Positions 1 to 8,667 are shown, numbered from the stretch's first letter. The stretch: DNA of 64,000 nucleotides from a bacterium BMS3Bbin13 (GCA_002897735.1 BDTW01000025.1:1-64000), one strand, 5' to 3'. The notes: a model not told the origin generated them from the sequence alone. Numbers and translations: made by a program.

Positions 1-278
1 CGGTGTTCGCCACGCACCACATCCAGCTCGAGGCGCGCTACGACCAGTACGACCGGCTGTTCAACGATCCGCAGAACGAGCGCATGTTCCGCACCGGGAC
101 GCTGGGGGTCCAGTACTTCTTCAATCCACACGCCCGTGTGACGCTCAACTACGCGATCAACAGCCTGGACGTGCAGAACCCGGGGGCAATCCCGGCCGGA
201 GCGAAGCGGGATAACGCCCTGGCGGTAGCGAATTCCTTCGACAACCGTCTGGACCTGCAGGTCACTCTCATCTTCTGA
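1..278 (+). CDS. C-terminal end of an outer-membrane porin (OprP/OprO-like), partial
   Basis: The gene enters from the left edge; about 91 residues are visible. Alternating hydrophobic and polar stretches with frequent Tyr/Phe, and a terminal Phe (…DLQVTLIF), are typical of the last strands of an outer-membrane beta-barrel. The segment LGVQYFFNPHARVTLNY looks like the final strands of phosphate-selective porin (OprP/OprO) family proteins, so substrate-selective diffusion across the outer membrane is likely, but the substrate cannot be told from this fragment. A GTG at position 3 is in frame but is almost certainly internal. A strong hairpin terminator follows about 50 bases after the stop. 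Confidence 0.7.
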   Translation, partial: VFATHHIQLEARYDQYDRLFNDPQNERMFRTGTLGVQYFFNPHARVTLNYAINSLDVQNPGAIPAGAKRDNALAVANSFDNRLDLQVTLIF

Positions 279-325
279 GGGGGCGGCGGGGCGTGTTGTG
301 ATACTTCGTAGGACTCCTCCTCTTC

Positions 326-350
326 GGGGCGCTTCGGCGCCCCGTTTTTT
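326..350 (+). terminator. Rho-independent terminator after the porin gene
   Basis: A perfect 7-bp stem (GGGGCGC / GCGCCCC) closed by a TTCG tetraloop is followed by GTTTTTT. It lies about 50 bases after the porin stop codon. Confidence 0.9.
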
Positions 351-446
351 GTGCGCCCGAACCTCACTCCCGGACTGCGCTTCGCTCCATACGGGCTACA
401 GGAAGGCCGCGGTATTACGGACGCCGGCGCGGTTCCCATCGCCGCC

Positions 447-520
447 GGCGGGCCAAGGCCCGCCCTACCACGAAACGCACGCGATCACCCACCGGTACAA
501 GGGCCGGGCTTCGCCCGGCC
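447..520. repeat. REP-like palindrome pair (A element then B element)
   Basis: Element A (447-464) is GGCGGGCC-aa-GGCCCGCC followed by CTACC. Element B (502-520) is GGCCGGGC-ttc-GCCCGGCC. The same A/B pair, at almost the same spacing, recurs in several other intergenic regions of this window. It sits between the convergent porin and bepA-like genes, a common REP position. Confidence 0.75.
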
Positions 521-591
521 GATGCCGTGGAATTTCGAGGTGGAGGCGATTCCGGGCGTCGCCGGGGAGTTCGGGTCCGCGTGGGCCGCGG

Positions 592-2091
592 TCATTTTTT
601 TTCCTTGATCTCCCGTTTGAACTGCGCCAAGCGAGCCTGGATGCGTTCGCGTTGGAACGTGCTTCGGGCGCTCTTCAACGCCCGATCCAATTGTCCGATC
701 GCGGCCCGTACCTGCCCGTTGAGATAGTAGAACTCCGCCTGGAACTCGTGCGATTCGCTGACGAACTTGGCTTGGCTGGCGGCGCGGGCCACCAGGCTGT
801 AGAGCATCGGGTCGGGCCGGCCGATGCGCAGGTAGGCGAGGAGCAGGCGCCGGGCCCGGTCGGGGCGCCCGGCGCGCAGCAGCGCGTTGCCGTACTCGAT
901 GGTCAGCGGGTAGTAGTCGGGGTAGAGCCGGGCCGCGTAGGCACAGGTCGTGAGCGCGGCGTGAGTGCGCCCGGCGTCGAGTTCGGTCTGCGCCTTGGCC
1001 ATCAGGTATTCCACCCGGTCCGGGTCCTTCCGCAGCAGACGGTCGAGCCCCTGCAGGGCCCGGGGGTAGTCACCGGCGCGGCGCAGCGCCAGGGCGTAGC
1101 CGTAGTGGGCGGCCTCGGCGCGCTCGTATTGGCCGTCGGCGATCCGTTCCCGGAAGTGCCGGGCGGTCGCGGCCGGATCCTGGGAGACGAGCACATCGAG
1201 ACGGGCCCGCATCAGGTAATAGAAGAGCCGGTCCCGGGGATGCGCGACCGGGTCGCGCGCTGCGCGCGCACGCGCGTCGGCGATGCGCTCCGTAGTGACC
1301 GGGTGGTCGCGCAGGAACGGCGGCAGCCGGGCGCCCTGGTAACGAGTCGCCTGCGCCATCCGCTCGAAGAAATCCGCCATCGCGTAGGGATTGTAGCCGG
1401 AGCGGGCGAGGATGCCGATGCCGATACGGTCGGCCTCCTCTTCGTCGGTGCGGGTGAAGTTGATCCGGTGCTGCAGTGCGCCGGCCTGCGAAGCCGCGAT
1501 CGCCGCGCTCCCCGCCTCCGGGCTCTGGGTGGCGAGCAGGATCGCGGCCAGCAGGGCGGCGGCGGTGGGCAGCGCCAGGCGCCGCGCGTCGGCGATGCTG
1601 CGTGCCATGTGGTGTTGGGTGATGTGTGCGATCTCGTGCGAGAGTACCGCCGCGAGTTCGCTCTCCGAGCGGGTCAGGAGGATAAGTCCGCTGTCGACAC
1701 CGATGAACCCGCCGGGCACCGCGAAGGCGTTGATGGTGGGGTCGTCGACGAGGAAGAAGGTGAAGGCCTTGCCGGCGTCGTCGCTGTTGGAGACCAGCCG
1801 CGCGCCCAGGGAGTTCAGGTACTCGTTCAGGAGCGGATCGTCGAGGATGCGGAGATGGCGCCGGGCCTCGCGCATGAACTTGCGCCCGAGGACCCGCTCC
1901 TGTCGCGGTGTGATGACGGTCGCCGACGGGTTACCGATGTCCGGCAGGTCGATCCGGGCCGGCACGGGCAGCGCCCATGCCAGCGCCACAAGACCAAGAA
2001 TAACTCTCGCTGCCTGCACGAACGACCTCGCCGGACCACCGGTCCACGATGGAACCCGCGGCGGTGGGGAGTGCCGCTCTGGGTGCGCCAT
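592..2091 (-). CDS. bepA: BepA-like periplasmic M48 metalloprotease with TPR repeats
   Basis: This 499-residue protein has a hydrophobic N-terminal export signal (about residues 26-45), then an M48 peptidase domain with the zinc motif HEIAH (residues 152-156) and a downstream EEEAD segment holding the third zinc ligand. The C-terminal half (about 270-490) is helical and TPR-like. This is the architecture of BepA (YfgC), which in E. coli degrades stalled LptD/BamA intermediates and helps outer-membrane assembly from the periplasm. The first ATG is used here; the stretch before the hydrophobic core is long, so translation may start slightly downstream. It is transcribed toward the porin gene, with a terminator and a REP pair between them. 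Confidence 0.88.
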   Translation of the reverse strand: MAHPERHSPPPRVPSWTGGPARSFVQAARVILGLVALAWALPVPARIDLPDIGNPSATVITPRQERVLGRKFMREARRHLRILDDPLLNEYLNSLGARLVSNSDDAGKAFTFFLVDDPTINAFAVPGGFIGVDSGLILLTRSESELAAVLSHEIAHITQHHMARSIADARRLALPTAAALLAAILLATQSPEAGSAAIAASQAGALQHRINFTRTDEEEADRIGIGILARSGYNPYAMADFFERMAQATRYQGARLPPFLRDHPVTTERIADARARAARDPVAHPRDRLFYYLMRARLDVLVSQDPAATARHFRERIADGQYERAEAAHYGYALALRRAGDYPRALQGLDRLLRKDPDRVEYLMAKAQTELDAGRTHAALTTCAYAARLYPDYYPLTIEYGNALLRAGRPDRARRLLLAYLRIGRPDPMLYSLVARAASQAKFVSESHEFQAEFYYLNGQVRAAIGQLDRALKSARSTFQRERIQARLAQFKREIKEKK

Positions 2092-2518
2092 ACCTTCGGA
2101 TGGAAGTCTCGCCGGGTTCCAGGATATCAGACCGCCGGATCGGAGAAGCCGTTCCCCATCGGCGCAGGGTACCTTAATGGTACGATCCCCTCCCGGTCGG
2201 TTATCCGGTCGGCCATGCAGTCATCGTGGATCGGGGAGCAACTCCGCCTCTCGAGCCGGCGGATGAAATAGCATAGCCGCCATCCGGCATCAAGCTCCGA
2301 TCCCGGGCGGCGGCCTGTGAATTGCCTTGGATCTTAAGCATACGCTAATATACTGAATGCCTGTAGCTTCCCCCTGCGGTCGGTGTGGTGCGGTTGTGTC
2401 GCCCCGGCGCTTGGCCTATAAATCGGTCGAGTGGAGTCATTCGCAACGATGGAGTGTTCGAACCGGGCCTTGGTGGAGTGCAACCAGGGACGAAACCCTC
2501 AAGATGGAGGAGGTGGGC
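2092..2518. other. Divergent intergenic region between bepA-like gene and tusA
   Basis: About 430 bases without a supported gene. It holds the upstream region of the bepA-like gene and a candidate promoter for the tusA cluster at 2327-2354, leaving a predicted 5' leader of roughly 155 bases before tusA. A longer in-frame extension of tusA upstream to 2357 exists but has no homology-like content. Confidence 0.5.
2327..2354 (+). promoter_or_regulatory. Candidate sigma-70 promoter of the tusA-lbpA-lip cluster
   Basis: TTGGAT (2327-2332), a 16-base spacer and TATACT (2349-2354) lie in an AT-rich patch (CTAATATACTGAATG) unusual for this GC-rich sequence. It is the only good promoter-like pair upstream of tusA. 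Confidence 0.5.
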
Positions 2519-2749
2519 ATGGCGGACTATGACCAGGAACTGGACGCGAGCGGCTTGAATTGTCCATTACCCATTCTGCGCGCGAAGAAGGCGCTCTCCG
2601 CGATGCAGACCGGGCAGGTGCTGCACATCATCGCTACCGATCCGGGTGCGATGAAGGATTTCGACGCGTTCGCCAAGCAGACCGGCAACGAGTTGCTGGA
2701 GTCGCGTGAGGAGGGAGGGAAATACCTCTTCCTCCTGAAGAAGACCTGA
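2519..2749 (+). CDS. tusA: TusA-family sulfur carrier protein
   Basis: A 76-residue protein with the TusA signature CPLPILRAKKAL, in which Cys15 would carry the persulfide. TusA proteins are small cytoplasmic sulfur relays; in sulfur oxidisers they pass sulfane sulfur among rhodanese, DsrE-type proteins and the Dsr or sHdr system. The start at 2519 is chosen because an ideal Shine-Dalgarno (GGAGGAGGTG) sits just upstream and the protein then has normal family length; an ATG at 2503 lies within that site. It is the first gene of a co-directional set with dsrE, lbpA and lipoylation genes, which points to sulfur oxidation rather than tRNA thiolation. Confidence 0.93.
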   Translation: MADYDQELDASGLNCPLPILRAKKALSAMQTGQVLHIIATDPGAMKDFDAFAKQTGNELLESREEGGKYLFLLKKT

Positions 2750-2961
2750 GTGCCGCCCGGCCTGCGCCGTCGGTGCCGGTTTCTGCGGCGCCGGCGGTGG
2801 CCGCCGGGTTCTCGGGCTTGGTTGCGCGACGATAGTCGGGGATTTTTCCGAGGTATTGCGACAGGGTGGGCACTGCGCCCGTTCGCGAATCGGCGAGCGC
2901 GCCCGGCGCGAGGACAGCCACTGCCGGCGCTGAGCGCCGGTGCGGATCGGCGGGGCGCGAC

Positions 2962-3363
2962 ATGGCGGGCGATCGGTTTCCGGAAGACGAAGGCGACAAG
3001 ACCGTGGTCATTATCATGACCAGCGGTCCGAGTACGCCGCAACGTTGCGCCACCCCGTTCTACCTCGGATCGTTGCTGGCCGCCATGGATGCCGAGGTGC
3101 ACATCTTCTTCACGATGGAAGGGGTACGGCTGATGGAGAAGGGCGTGTCCGAGGGACTGACCGCCATGGAGGGGGGCAAGCGCATCATCGAATTCATCCG
3201 CGACGCCAAGCGCGCGGGCGTCACCCTTCACGTTTGCCAACCCGCTTTGCCCGAGTATAAAATCGACGAAGGTCTCGACTTGATCGGCGAAGTGGACCAT
3301 GTTTCCAGGGCGGGAATGCTCGCCGATCTGATCCTGTCTTGTGATAAGGTGTTTTCCTTCTGA
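2962..3363 (+). CDS. DsrE-family (DsrE3-like) sulfurtransferase
   Basis: A 133-residue DsrE-fold protein: the VVIIMTSGPSTPQRCATPF start, an AEVHIFFTMEGVRLM segment and the LILSCDKVFSF end match the DsrE/DsrF/DrsE3 superfamily. Cysteines near residue 27, in HVCQPAL and in SCDKVF are candidate persulfide carriers. DsrE3-type proteins exchange sulfur with TusA in Dsr- and sHdr-type oxidisers, and this gene sits between tusA and lbpA, so a cytoplasmic sulfur relay is likely. The ATG at 2962 is chosen; further upstream the frame is open but has no DsrE-like sequence. The exact subtype (DsrE3A, B or C) needs a phylogeny. Confidence 0.85.
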   Translation: MAGDRFPEDEGDKTVVIIMTSGPSTPQRCATPFYLGSLLAAMDAEVHIFFTMEGVRLMEKGVSEGLTAMEGGKRIIEFIRDAKRAGVTLHVCQPALPEYKIDEGLDLIGEVDHVSRAGMLADLILSCDKVFSF

Positions 3364-3445
3364 AAGACCGAGCCGGCGATGAGCCGGGCCGTATTGCGGC
3401 GGGTGCCGCTTGGGTACGGATTATAAATCCTGTGAGGAGGCGGAG

Positions 3446-3883
3446 ATGGGCACCGTGCGAGGGTGTGACTTCCCGGAGGACCTGTACTACAACGTCGAGA
3501 ACAATGTCTGGGCGCGGCGGGAAAGCGACGGAACGGTGACCGTCGGGCTGACCGCCTACGCGGCCTCGCTGGCCGGGCAGATCGTCTCCTATACACCGAA
3601 GAAGGTCGGCAAGGACGTGAAGAAGGACAAGTCCTGCGCGACGGTGGAATCCGGCAAATGGGTCGGTCCCGCCAAGGTGCCCGTGGCCGGTGAGGTGATG
3701 GAAACCAACGGTGCGCTGGTCGCCAAGCCGGGCCTTATCAACGAGGATCCCTACGGTGCCGGCTGGCTGGTCAAGATCAAGACGGTCGATTGGGATGTCG
3801 ACTCGAGCGGTCTCAAGACCGGCGCCGACGCCCTCGCGGCCTTCGAGGTCAAGATGGAGTCGGAAGGTTTCGGCGGCTGCTGA
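3446..3883 (+). CDS. lbpA: LbpA, lipoate-binding protein of sulfur oxidation (GcvH-like)
   Basis: A 145-residue protein of the glycine cleavage H fold. The lipoyl-lysine is predicted at Lys71 in TVESGKWVGP; the SGKW context is characteristic of LbpA rather than of GcvH (usually VESVKA). LbpA carries lipoate as an obligate sulfur-binding cofactor in the heterodisulfide-reductase-like (sHdr) pathway that oxidises sulfane sulfur to sulfite in the cytoplasm. A GAGGAGG Shine-Dalgarno precedes the ATG. Next come the enzymes needed to attach and sulfurate its octanoyl arm, so the cluster looks like a dedicated LbpA maturation unit. The final Cys (…FGGC) is a visible oddity of the C-terminus. Confidence 0.93.
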   Translation: MGTVRGCDFPEDLYYNVENNVWARRESDGTVTVGLTAYAASLAGQIVSYTPKKVGKDVKKDKSCATVESGKWVGPAKVPVAGEVMETNGALVAKPGLINEDPYGAGWLVKIKTVDWDVDSSGLKTGADALAAFEVKMESEGFGGC

Positions 3884-3966
3884 ACGGGTCCGCCGATTCC
3901 CGACGCGGATCGCCCGGTGAACAGGGGGGTTGCCCGCGCGCCGCGCCGGGTCCCCGGATCGTCCCT

Positions 3967-5124
3967 ATGAGCGACTGGTACGAGATTGTACGGTGCGTGG
4001 AGCCGCTGGAGGACGTGCCTCTGGATCACGCATTGGTCCGGGACCTGCAGCGCGCGCGTGAGGCGCGTGCGGATCGGTGCTCCGACACGGTTCACTTCTA
4101 TACCCCCACCTTCAAGAGTTTCCAATCCTCCGAAATTTCCGGCTGCGGCAAGAGCGTCTGGCCGGCGGTGTCTACCACCGCCGGTGATTGCAAGCTGCAG
4201 TGCGATCACTGCAAGGCCAAGATCCTGGAGTCCATGATCCCGGCCCGCACCCCCGAGGCGCTGTGGCGGGTCGTCAACGAGGGGATCGCGGACGGCGCCC
4301 GCGGCATGCTGCTGACCGGGGGATCCAACCACCGCAACGAGGTGGAGTACGGTCCCTACTACGCCACGATCCGCCGTATCAAGGACGAGTTCCCGGACTT
4401 CCGTATCGCGCTGCATACCGCGTTGGTGGACGAGGACATCGCGCGCTGCATGGAACAGTCGGGGATCGACGCCGCGATGATGGACGTGATCGGCGCCCAG
4501 GAGACGGTCACCCGGGTCTATCACCTGCGCCGCCGGGTGGAGGACTTCGAGCGCTCGCTGGAAGCCCTCGTCGCCACGCGCATGAAGGTCGTCCCGCACA
4601 TCGTCGTCGGTCTGCACTACGGCCGTCTCCTGGGCGAGCGGAACGCGCTGGAGATGATCCGGCGCCACCGGCCGGACGCGCTGGTACTGGTCGTGGTGAT
4701 GCCGTTCTACGCGCCGGTGAAGCGGCCGTTCGAGACACCGGACGCGAACGCCGTGGGGCGGTTCTTCCTCGATGCGCGCGAGCGGATGCCGGATTTCCCG
4801 CTGTTGCTGGGCTGCGCACGGCCACCGGGGACGACCAAGGCCCGGATCGACGTCTACGCGGTGCTGGCCGGACTGGACGGAATCGCACACCCTTCGGACG
4901 GCATCGTCGAGCTGGCCGCGCGGCTCGAACGCCGTGTCCGGGTCACGCCCGCCTGCTGCTCGATCGCGGTCGGCGACGAGGTGATGGCCCTCGACGGGGA
5001 CGGCGGCGGGTTGGAAGTGGATCTCGACACCCTACTTGCCGAGGAGCACGCGCAGCGCCGCGGTGTCGCCCCGGGCCGTATCCCGGTGGTGACCGAGGTC
5101 GCCGACGGCGGCTGCGGGCGATGA
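3967..5124 (+). CDS. lipS1: Radical SAM lipoyl synthase, LipS1/LipS2 type (first copy)
   Basis: A 385-residue radical SAM protein with CxxxCxxC at Cys75, Cys79 and Cys82 (GDCKLQCDHC) for the catalytic 4Fe-4S cluster, followed by a GG motif (LLTGGSNHRNE). Extra cysteines at residue 60, in LLLGCARPPG and in TPACCSIA could bind an auxiliary cluster that donates sulfur. It resembles the biotin-synthase-like proteins LipS1/LipS2, which together insert the two sulfurs into the octanoyl chain in organisms using the LipS route instead of LipA. Sitting directly after lbpA supports LbpA as the substrate. Which of the two LipS classes this is cannot be settled by eye; the symbol is provisional. It overlaps the next gene by 4 bases (ATGA). 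Confidence 0.8.
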   Translation: MSDWYEIVRCVEPLEDVPLDHALVRDLQRAREARADRCSDTVHFYTPTFKSFQSSEISGCGKSVWPAVSTTAGDCKLQCDHCKAKILESMIPARTPEALWRVVNEGIADGARGMLLTGGSNHRNEVEYGPYYATIRRIKDEFPDFRIALHTALVDEDIARCMEQSGIDAAMMDVIGAQETVTRVYHLRRRVEDFERSLEALVATRMKVVPHIVVGLHYGRLLGERNALEMIRRHRPDALVLVVVMPFYAPVKRPFETPDANAVGRFFLDARERMPDFPLLLGCARPPGTTKARIDVYAVLAGLDGIAHPSDGIVELAARLERRVRVTPACCSIAVGDEVMALDGDGGGLEVDLDTLLAEEHAQRRGVAPGRIPVVTEVADGGCGR

Positions 5125-6233
5125 CCGCCCGCCGGCCCGGCCGCTGGCGGCTCCTGGACACCGGCCTGCGCGGGGCCGCCGAGAACATCGCCCTGAACCG
5201 GACCCTGCTGGAGGCCCACCAGGAGGGACACGGCCCGCACACCCTGCGCTTTCTGCGTTTCAGCCCCTCGGCTCTGGTCGGGTTCCATCAGAGCGTGTGC
5301 CGGGAGTTGCGCGAGGACTATTGTCGAAGCGCCGGGATCGAGATCCAGCGGCGCATCACCGGGGGCGGCGCCATCTATTTCGACGAGGCCCAACTCGGCT
5401 GGGAGCTGTACCTGGACAAGGCCGCCCTGGGCAGCGCCGACATGCGAGCCATCGCCGCGCGGATCTGCGAGGCGGCCGCCGCGGGCCTGCGCGGTCTGGG
5501 AGTAGACGCGCGGTTCCGCCCGCGCAACGACATCGAGGTCGACGGGCGCAAGATCTCCGGGACCGGCGGTGCATTCGACGGCGACTCGCTGCTCTATCAG
5601 GGCACGGTGCTGATCGACTTCGACGTGGAGCGCATGCTGCGCGTGCTCCGGGTCCCGGCCGAGAAGCTCTCGGACAAGGCGGTGCGCTCGGCGCGCGAGC
5701 GCGTCACGAGCCTGCGTGAACTGCTTGGCCGCACCCCGCCCGTCGAGGAGGTGCGGCGCTGTCTGACGGGGGCCTTCGCGGACGCATTCGGAGTCTCCTT
5801 CGAGGCGGGCGGGCTCACGGCGCACGAGGAGGCGAAGTTCCGGGATGTCCATGCCGAGATTGCAACGCCCGAATGGGTTTACCAGCACAACGAACCGGGC
5901 GCGGGCACTCCGGTGCGGGAAGGGGTCCATCGCGCGCGCGGCGGCCTGCTCCGCGCCCGGATTCGTCTCGACGCCGGCGGAGGGCGCGTCACGCAGGCGT
6001 GGATCACGGGGGACTTCTTCGTGAGTCCCGCGCGCATGGTCCCGGACCTGGAGGCGGCCCTCAAGGACACGCCGTGCGCGCAGGTGCGTGCGCGCGTCGA
6101 GGCGTTTTTCGCGGATTATCCGGTGCAGATGCTGCATCTCGCGCCGGCGGACTTCGCCGACGTGCTGGACAAGTCGCTGGCGGCGCCGCCGGGTGCCGGC
6201 GACCTCGTCGCGGAGGCCGGTTCCGGCGGCTGA
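5121..6233 (+). CDS. lplA: Lipoate-protein ligase of the sulfur-oxidation type (sLpl(AB)-like)
   Basis: A 370-residue biotin/lipoate ligase-fold enzyme. RRITGGGAIYFD (about residue 73 on) is the lipoate-ligase RRxxGGG motif, and NDIEVDGRKISG carries the conserved Lys that contacts the acyl-adenylate. The C-terminal third (from about residue 255) resembles the accessory domain of LplA. The enzyme should load octanoate or lipoate from ATP onto the Lys of LbpA. sHdr gene clusters usually carry such a ligase, named sLpl(AB), which is specific for LbpA. The start overlaps the upstream radical SAM stop (ATGA), indicating translational coupling. Confidence 0.85.
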   Translation: MTARRPGRWRLLDTGLRGAAENIALNRTLLEAHQEGHGPHTLRFLRFSPSALVGFHQSVCRELREDYCRSAGIEIQRRITGGGAIYFDEAQLGWELYLDKAALGSADMRAIAARICEAAAAGLRGLGVDARFRPRNDIEVDGRKISGTGGAFDGDSLLYQGTVLIDFDVERMLRVLRVPAEKLSDKAVRSARERVTSLRELLGRTPPVEEVRRCLTGAFADAFGVSFEAGGLTAHEEAKFRDVHAEIATPEWVYQHNEPGAGTPVREGVHRARGGLLRARIRLDAGGGRVTQAWITGDFFVSPARMVPDLEAALKDTPCAQVRARVEAFFADYPVQMLHLAPADFADVLDKSLAAPPGAGDLVAEAGSGG

Positions 6234-6261
6234 CGCGTCGTCGATCCGGCGGGGGGAAAGG

Positions 6262-7359
6262 ATGGAGCGGGTGGACGTGTTGGTGGTCGGGCTCGGCCCG
6301 GGCGGCGCAAGCGCCGCCTGGAGCGCCGCCGCCGGCGGCTGTCGGGTTCTCGGTGTGGAACGCAATCGGCGCATCGGCGAGCCGGTCCAGTGCGCGGAAT
6401 TCATCCCCGCGCCGCTGGGGCGCTATGCCGCCGCCTCCGGCGTCGAGGTCCAGCGGATCACGGGGATGCACAGCGTGTTGCCCTCCGGCGCCCGGGTGGC
6501 GACCGATTTCGCGGGCATCATGGTGGATCGGGCCCGCTTCGATCGGGCGATCGCCGTGCGTGCGCGCACCGCGGGTGCGCGGCTGATCGAAGAGACGCGG
6601 CTGTGCGCCCTGGACACCGGGCGGCAGGTTGCCTCGCTGTCGCACCGTGACGGCCTGCTGGAAGTCCACTATGAAGTGCTCATCGCCGCCGATGGACCCC
6701 ACTCGACGGTGGGACGGCTGCTCGCCCTGGCGCCGTTGCCGGTGGTGCATACGCGCCAGTACACGGTTCCGCTGCAGGCTCCCTATGCGGACACCGACAT
6801 CTGGCTCTCGGAGGAGTACCCGGGCGGCTACGGCTGGCTGTTCCCCAAGGGAGAGGTCGCCAACATCGGCCTCGGGGCCTATCGGGATCTGGTGAATGCG
6901 GATCTCAAGACCCCGCTCGATCGCCTCCATCGACACTTGGTGGAGGCGGGGATCGTGGGCGCCGAGGTCCTGGTCCGCACCGGCGGCGCGATCCCCGTGG
7001 GCGGGTTGCGCCCCCGTCTGGTGGAGGGTAGGGTGGTATTCGTCGGTGATGCCGCGGGTCTTACGCATCCGATCACCGGGGCGGGGATCGCCGCCGCGGT
7101 GGTGTCGGGCGAGCGCGCGGGTGCCGCCGCCGCGGCCTGTCTCGCAGGCGAGATTTCCGCGGCGCTCTCCGGGTTCGAAGAAGACGTACGGGATCAGTAC
7201 GAGGGCGGCATCCGGCGCGCCGTGCAGCGGCGCGCGTTTCTGGATCGCTGCTGGAATACCCCGAGGGCGCGTGACGACCACACGCTGCGACGCGGGTGGA
7301 TCGCATTCGGCGAGTACTTTGCGCAGTCGCCGGGCCGTGTCGCGGAAGTCGGCGGCTGA
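6262..7359 (+). CDS. lipT: LipT-like FAD-dependent oxidoreductase (geranylgeranyl reductase family)
   Basis: A 365-residue flavoprotein with an N-terminal Rossmann GLGPGGASAAW (GxGxxG), an ADGPHSTVGR segment and a late FAD motif FVGDAAGLTHPITGAGI. This places it in the geranylgeranyl reductase-like branch of the FAD oxidoreductases. LipT genes of this family are found with lipS1/lipS2 and are proposed to supply electrons for the sulfur-insertion steps. Between the ligase and the second lipS-type gene, LipT is the best reading. An AAAGG site precedes the ATG at 6262; the frame is open further upstream but only overlaps the ligase gene. Confidence 0.8.
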   Translation: MERVDVLVVGLGPGGASAAWSAAAGGCRVLGVERNRRIGEPVQCAEFIPAPLGRYAAASGVEVQRITGMHSVLPSGARVATDFAGIMVDRARFDRAIAVRARTAGARLIEETRLCALDTGRQVASLSHRDGLLEVHYEVLIAADGPHSTVGRLLALAPLPVVHTRQYTVPLQAPYADTDIWLSEEYPGGYGWLFPKGEVANIGLGAYRDLVNADLKTPLDRLHRHLVEAGIVGAEVLVRTGGAIPVGGLRPRLVEGRVVFVGDAAGLTHPITGAGIAAAVVSGERAGAAAAACLAGEISAALSGFEEDVRDQYEGGIRRAVQRRAFLDRCWNTPRARDDHTLRRGWIAFGEYFAQSPGRVAEVGG

Positions 7360-7383
7360 AGGCCCGATCAGGAGGACATCGAG

Positions 7384-8535
7384 ATGGGCGCCAGCCGAGA
7401 GGCGGTGGTGGCACCGTTGGACTTCTATCGACCCGGCCATCACGTCAAGACGCCGCGGATGCGTTCGCCGGAGTACGTGCAGTTTTCCACCGCCGCTGCA
7501 ATCACACTCGGCCTGATCCCCGGGAGCATGCACCGCACCGCCTGCACGCATTGCCTCAACCTGCTGGTGACCTATCCGGAGGGGTGCCGGGCCAACTGCG
7601 GCTACTGCGGGCTGGCGCGCCATCGGGAGGAGGCCCGCGACTACGCGGATCGCAACTTCATCCGGGTGGACTGGCCCACCGCCCGGTATGACGAAATCAT
7701 CGCGCGCGTGCGGCGCGGCGAGGACCGCGGGCGATTCGAGCGGATGTGCATCTCGATGATCACGCATCCCGATTCCGGCCGTGACACCCCGGAGTTGCTT
7801 CGCCGCTGGGTGCAGGCGGTGCCGCGCATCCCGGTCTCGATCCTGTCCAACCCGACCACGATGAAGCGCGGCGATCTCGAGACCCTGCACGCGGAGGGGG
7901 CGGACATCTTCACCGTGGCGCTGGATGCGGCGACCCCGGAGATCTTCGAGCGTACCCGGGGCGGGCCGGTGGGCGGCCCGCACACATGGAAGAAGTACTG
8001 GCAGGCGATCGAGTGGGCCGCGGAGATCTTCGGTACCGCGAAGTTCGGTATCCACCTCATCGCGGGCATGGGGGAGAGCGAGGAGGAGATCCTGCGCGTC
8101 GTGCAGCGTATCCGCGACCTGGGTGGAAACAATCATATGTTCGCGTTCTTCCCGGAAGCGGGCTCCATGATGGAGGATCGGGGGCCGGTGCCCCGGGATC
8201 AGTGGCGACGCGTGCAGCTGGCGCGTTTCCTGATCGATTACGCCGGCGGCCGGATCGAGGACATGCGCTTCAACGACGCCGGGCGGCTGGTCGATTTCGG
8301 CCTCGAACGTACGGAACTCGAAGCGCTCGTCGCCTCCGGGAAGCCGTTTCAGACCTCCGGGTGTCCGGGCAAGTCCGACGAAGAGGTCTCCGCGTGCAAC
8401 CGTCCGTATGGCGACTCGAGCCCCGGCGACATCCGCTCTTTCCCGTTCGCCCTGCGGGCCGCGGACGTCTCGGTGGTGCGGCGCCAACTCGCCGGAGAAT
8501 CCGTGGGTACGCTGCACGAAGTGCCCGGGGACTGA
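7384..8535 (+). CDS. lipS2: Radical SAM lipoyl synthase, LipS1/LipS2 type (second copy)
   Basis: A 383-residue radical SAM protein with the cluster motif at Cys68, Cys72 and Cys75 (GCRANCGYCG). It also has an ACTHC pair upstream (Cys54, Cys57) and two late cysteines in SGCPGK and SACNRPYGD, which could hold an auxiliary Fe-S cluster acting as the sulfur source. The sequence is clearly different from the first copy at 3967-5124, as expected for the two-protein LipS1/LipS2 synthase in which each protein adds one sulfur. AGGAGG lies 5 bases before the ATG. The lipS2 label is provisional. It ends the cluster; the next gene belongs to a transporter. Confidence 0.8.
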   Translation: MGASREAVVAPLDFYRPGHHVKTPRMRSPEYVQFSTAAAITLGLIPGSMHRTACTHCLNLLVTYPEGCRANCGYCGLARHREEARDYADRNFIRVDWPTARYDEIIARVRRGEDRGRFERMCISMITHPDSGRDTPELLRRWVQAVPRIPVSILSNPTTMKRGDLETLHAEGADIFTVALDAATPEIFERTRGGPVGGPHTWKKYWQAIEWAAEIFGTAKFGIHLIAGMGESEEEILRVVQRIRDLGGNNHMFAFFPEAGSMMEDRGPVPRDQWRRVQLARFLIDYAGGRIEDMRFNDAGRLVDFGLERTELEALVASGKPFQTSGCPGKSDEEVSACNRPYGDSSPGDIRSFPFALRAADVSVVRRQLAGESVGTLHEVPGD

Positions 8536-8667
8536 GGATGTGAAGGTCATCGCCGGTGAGAGTCCTCTTCTCACTACGGGAGAGAGGATCGCTCCGATGA
8601 ACGCCGGCCGGAACGCCGACCCGGGAATTCCGTGCGAGAGCCCCGAAATAAGAACCGACCGATCGCC

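Noticed and set aside
298-2271. A 657-codon plus-strand open frame across the bepA-like gene
   Set aside because: It lies antisense to the bepA-like gene with clear protease motifs, and its translation is Arg/Gly-rich with no domain-like segments. High GC makes long antisense frames common.
2450-2475. A T-loop-like string (GTTCGAACC) upstream of tusA
   Set aside because: No acceptor, D or anticodon stems could be built around it, so it is not a tRNA.
8556-8574. Hairpin GTGAGA/TCTCAC after the second lipS-type gene as a terminator
   Set aside because: Only a 6-bp stem with no T run, so termination is not supported.
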